From contig OZ176053.1 in assembly GCA_964247055.1 (NCBI GenBank), positions 4,154,001 through 4,218,000 of the forward strand: DNA of 64,000 nt. The letters are read 5' to 3'. The notes beneath the pieces were generated by a model that was given only the letters and a program-made list of their open reading frames with translations, made no database searches and was not told the origin of the DNA. Position 1 is the first letter of the stretch, and each line of letters begins with the position of its first letter. The translations under genes and the position numbers were made by a program. Below, in pieces: positions 60,184-64,000 of this stretch. Source of the DNA: Paragordius varius (taxonomy: Eukaryota; Nematomorpha).

Positions 60184-60567
60184 TGTAGGCTGATCTGTTT
60201 GATGATAGATTGATCAGGTTAGAGTGTAGGCATCATCTATTAATTGTTAAGTTCATCCTTTTCACGGTCTATCTTTTGTTTTCTTACCCTCTAAGAGGCC
60301 CAACATGATTATTTTTCCACGTTATTTACCAAATGACGTGGCCAAAGTAGCCTAGTCTACGTTTTAATAATTCAAGCAGTGTAGTCTCAGGGTTTGTTTT
60401 GTGAATCCATTCATTAAAAAGTTTGCCCGTCCATTTTTTGAGTAGGATGTGCCAGCAGGCTTGCTCAAAACCTTGATTTTTAAATCAATCTTTTCGCTAA
60501 CCCAGCTTTCACAGTTATAAGTTATAATTGGTAATTTTATGGCGTTTTTGGTAGTTTTAGTTATCAT
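60184..60567 (-). mobile_element. 3' fragment of a LINE reverse-transcriptase frame
   Basis: Minus-strand LPIITYNCESWVSEK matches the YGCETW segment after the RT palm in many LINEs, and further on GLLEGKKTKDRP matches the EGKRSRGRPR segment near the protein's C-terminus. Stops and shifts separate them. Only the 3' part is present, as expected of a 5'-truncated insertion. Clade not determined. Confidence 0.7.
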
Positions 60568-61459
60568 TCGACAAGACCATACCCCCCTGATAGAATATTT
60601 TACTCTTCTATAACTATTCTTAGTTTCTCGGGAGTTGTATAATTTTAAATACTAACAAAGCGCAGACTAGGCTCTTTGGCCAAGTCATTCGGACTAATGA
60701 TTAAAAAAATAGTCATGTTGAATAACGGGCACGAGAAAAAGATAAACATAACATTATACCAACCTTCCATTCTGGAACCTGATCAATCCATACTTAGGCA
60801 TATAGATTGATCAGGTAATTAAGATAGTGAAAATTTACTATGGGCAAGAAATAGCGTCGCTTAAACTACTTAATTTTAATAAATTAATATTTTATGTATA
60901 TAGCATATATTATTATTTTTAACGAAAAAATTTATTTTAATTCTGGTAAGTTTTACAATAGTTGATACACACAACCATCAGTTCTAAAATAAGAGGAAAT
61001 GTTCTTATTATTTGGTTTATGCAAATCACACAACATCTGAGAATAATTGTAATACCGCTTGAAAATAATATTAGATGGGATGCGGATTTGCCTGTTACAA
61101 AATATTCATTTATGAATCCAAAAATTAGTTCAAATTGAATGACTCTTTTTGTGATTTTTTTGGTATGTTAATTATAGGAAAAATTAATTATGTTATATGT
61201 ATTTATCTTATAAATAAATCATTTATTTGAAATGAGCAATATAGATATGGAAGACTTGTTATTGCGTAATCATTCAATGAAACATATCCCTAAACAATAA
61301 ATATATTTAATAAGTTTAATAAATGTCAGTCTTTAACCATTGGTTATAATGATTTTCAAAAAAAGAAATAATTGTTACAAAAGATTGATTAATTTGTGGT
61401 TAATTAAAAATGTATCTTCCATTTACTAATAACAATCTATCGATTAAAAACCTCTTTAA
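60568..61459. other. Intergenic, AT-rich, 3' side of ATM
   Basis: No gene recognised. The high end should contain the ATM 3' UTR. Confidence 0.5.
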
Positions 61460-63348
61460 TTATATATATGGTTGCCATCCGGCAAAAAGTTTGCTCAAAT
61501 TTTTAGGATCCATGGCTTCTCGTATCAAATGATTCACCTAAAAGCAAGAAAAATAATGGATAAAACATATTTATAAAAATAAAATAGGGACAAAATATGC
61601 ATTTATGTTTTAATAACAACTTACATGCCCTTCCACGCTCATATAATGCCCATCTTCTAAACCTTGGAGTTTTTGTTTGACACGCAGGATAACTCTTTCA
61701 GCCAATTTATTTGTATCGTTAGGGTTATTGGATGATTTCACTTTTGATTCCATATTTTGAGTTTTTTGATTACTGTTGAATTGGGAAACGTCAATTTTTT
61801 GACGTTTATTTTTATCGACTCTTTTGTTTGTAGAAAGTCCAACGCCATTAACAATGTTGTTATTATTTTCGATTAAATCATCATTATTAGGTCTTTGCTT
61901 TTTCATAATTTGATGTGGTGATAAAGTCCATATATACAATGGATCATATAAAAATATTTCAAGAATTGTCAAAAGCGATTCATAATTATCACGAAGTAAT
62001 TGGAGAGATTTTTCGCATGTTCTAAACGGTTATTTGAACAAAGTCAAATTAACTTAAATTATGGTTGATGATATACAAAACCATTAATTTAGTTTTTTTA
62101 TCCCTAATTTATTTTGATAATAATTCAATTTGTAAAAAATACCGGACCTGACAAACAAATATAAAGACATATATTGGTAGTGTGCGGAAAAATATTAAAA
62201 AACAACTCTTAGGCCAAAAATAATTAAAAGTCTCATAAATTTTAACATATATAGATATAATTTAATAATAAAAAACGCGCATCTAAATCAAATTACGTGG
62301 AAAATAATTTATTCTATAAAATTTAAAAATAGCATTTACAAAAATATTTCTAATTAGGCTATTTACAATTCATAAAAATCAATCGTTTCTAAGCATAGTT
62401 ATACATAGAACAAATACATTTTTCAAAAAAAGAATAAAATTATTTTAGAGGTTTGCCCCTACAATTAAATCCAATATACTGAAAATTACTTTCTAAATTT
62501 CCCTTCTATACCAAAAATACCCATTCCATTGACCACATCTCTAGTTAAGCGGAATGGAACGGTTTCAGGGGTCGGCAATAACTTACCTTGTTCAAACGCC
62601 ACACCTAGATCGATATGAATGATTTTTCCCGTATTTTTTTGGATCAAAATGTTTTGCACATGTCTATCGCCCAAACCAAGGATATATCCAGCTGTAAGAT
62701 ATAAATAGGTATTCATCAAAAATATTTGTTTTTTTCCTCTAATTTTAAGGAACGAAATTAACATTACAGACAAAAATAACCAAGCATTTACTAATTCACA
62801 AATCAAATTTATTGGAATTGTCAAAGAGAAAAAAAAATCCTCTCCCTTTGAAGGGCATGTTGGCATAAAATGCATGTTCAGGAGTAGAAAAACATTGTAT
62901 AAAAACTATATATTTAATTCGGTAAATATTGCAATTAATTGCAAAAAAATTAACAAAGAAATCAAACGATTGACTGGTAAATTTCGGAATTGTAAATTGC
63001 AAAATAGTAACCATAATTTTGCAATTAATTATAAATCATAATCGTTATTTATTCTACAAAATATAATTAATATCTACCAAGATACAAAACATAAATCGCA
63101 CAATATTGGGTAAGAATTAATTTTTTACTCAATAGTTATAAAATAATTTCAACGTAGGATCTAAATTCTTAAAAAAGCAGTGTTATTAAATAAATACCCA
63201 TTGATGTCATAGCCACGCTTGCTGTGTATGCACTTCTTTTCATAACCCATTCTTGAGGATTAACAAAGTTTTCAAAGAAAAAACTATGCATAACAGGTTT
63301 AAAATGACGGCAAATATCCTGGTAGGCACTTAATTTGTCGGACGTTGT
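61460..63348 (-). CDS. ATM: ATM serine/threonine kinase, C-terminal part
   Basis: The last four exons are 63198-63348, 62490-62691, 61625-62021 and 61460-61537 (TAA), in consistent phase (1, 2, 0), giving 275 residues. ATM is the PI3K-related kinase that signals DNA double-strand breaks. Visible are the end of the kinase N-lobe linker ([33 protein letters not shown]), the catalytic loop [15 protein letters not shown], the DFG-equivalent [13 protein letters not shown], the activation segment [17 protein letters not shown], and the FATC end ([17 protein letters not shown], against human GWKAWV). All catalytic-loop residues (D, R, H, N) and the HIDLG motif are intact. Between [10 protein letters not shown] and KLAERVILR lies an Asn/Lys/Ser-rich linker longer than in human. 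Earlier exons lie beyond the right edge. Confidence 0.96.
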
Positions 63349-64000
63349 CTATTATTGATAATAGAAATTTTTGAAATAATTGAACCATAAAAACTGGGTT
63401 TTTAAGTTATTTCATCTTCTTCCCTTATTACAATAAATACTGTCATATTATTGGCTATAAAGATCTTTCAATTGAATTTTCATTTACCAAAAAACGATAA
63501 TTATAATTAAAAATTGGGTTATTCACTGTAAAAACAAATAACTTATTTAAAAAACGGAATGCATTTAAACTATCCTCTTTGAAAAAAATGATTTTAAGGG
63601 GGCAAGGGGTTGTTATTATATAAATATTAAATTATAAATACAATTACAACTTATAAGCTGATCTTTTGTCTCATCTAATATTTTTTAGTTTTATTCATTT
63701 TTAATATTTTAAAATTAATTTAATTTGAAAGAAATTCTACATTTAAGTTAAATTACGCTAAAACGTACATAATCAAATTTTTAAAATGTAGCCTACATGT
63801 CCAAAATACGTTACACACGTAGGCAATACTGTATACCTAATGAGATATTACATAACTAGGTATATAAAACAAATCAAAGCAATATCATATAATTTAAACA
63901 ATAGAGTCGGATAGGAAGCTAAGCAATGGACAGAAGAAGAAAGTCCACCAAAATTAGGGCATTTTAACTTTTTAATTTATATTTCATACATAACGAAAAA
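63349..64000. other. ATM intron reaching the window edge
   Basis: AT-rich. The next upstream ATM exon was not recognised before the edge. Confidence 0.5.

Overview
This is a very AT-rich piece of an animal nuclear genome. All genes have GT-AG introns. They encode metazoan proteins: a DOCK6/7/8-type exchange factor, C-Maf-inducing protein (CMIP), a MOXD1/DBH-like protein with a DOMON domain, and the ATM kinase. Coding frames carry long asparagine-rich insertions. Non-coding DNA is full of relics of hAT, mariner, Helentron, LINE and Ty3/gypsy elements, which fits an invertebrate; the phylum cannot be read from the window. The most striking feature is a class of ultra-short introns (22, 22, 25 and 28 nt) in two unrelated genes, supported by reading frame and by homology on both sides.

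Layout. 1-6.35 kb: nine exons (minus strand) of a DOCK gene that runs off the left edge; its 5' exons were not found. 6.4-9.74 kb: two hAT copies joined tail to tail between one pair of inverted termini. 9.8-12.8 kb: an old repeat split by a hAT MITE, then a second MITE. 12.8-21.9 kb: CMIP (minus), 18 exons, nearly complete. 21.9-27.1 kb: duplicated repeats and small MITEs. 27.1-29.3 kb: a four-exon plus-strand gene for a 123-residue secreted protein of unknown family. 29.5-33.7 kb: a Helentron-like element and several hAT remnants. 34.7-37.3 kb: a two-exon minus-strand gene for a 441-residue Asn-rich, probably secreted protein. 39.6-52.0 kb: an 11-exon MOXD1-like gene (minus) that has lost four of the six copper ligands. 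55.8-60.6 kb: relics of mariner, Ty3/gypsy, a non-autonomous element and a LINE. 61.5-63.3 kb: the last four exons of ATM (minus), which runs off the right edge.

The genes are unrelated in pathway (Rho GTPase activation, signalling adaptor, secretory/copper-oxygenase fold, DNA-damage kinase) and show no operon-like organisation. No prokaryotic-type system, CRISPR array, rRNA or tRNA gene was found. The best candidates for new biology are the tiny introns, the two orphan secreted proteins and the apparently dead copper monooxygenase.
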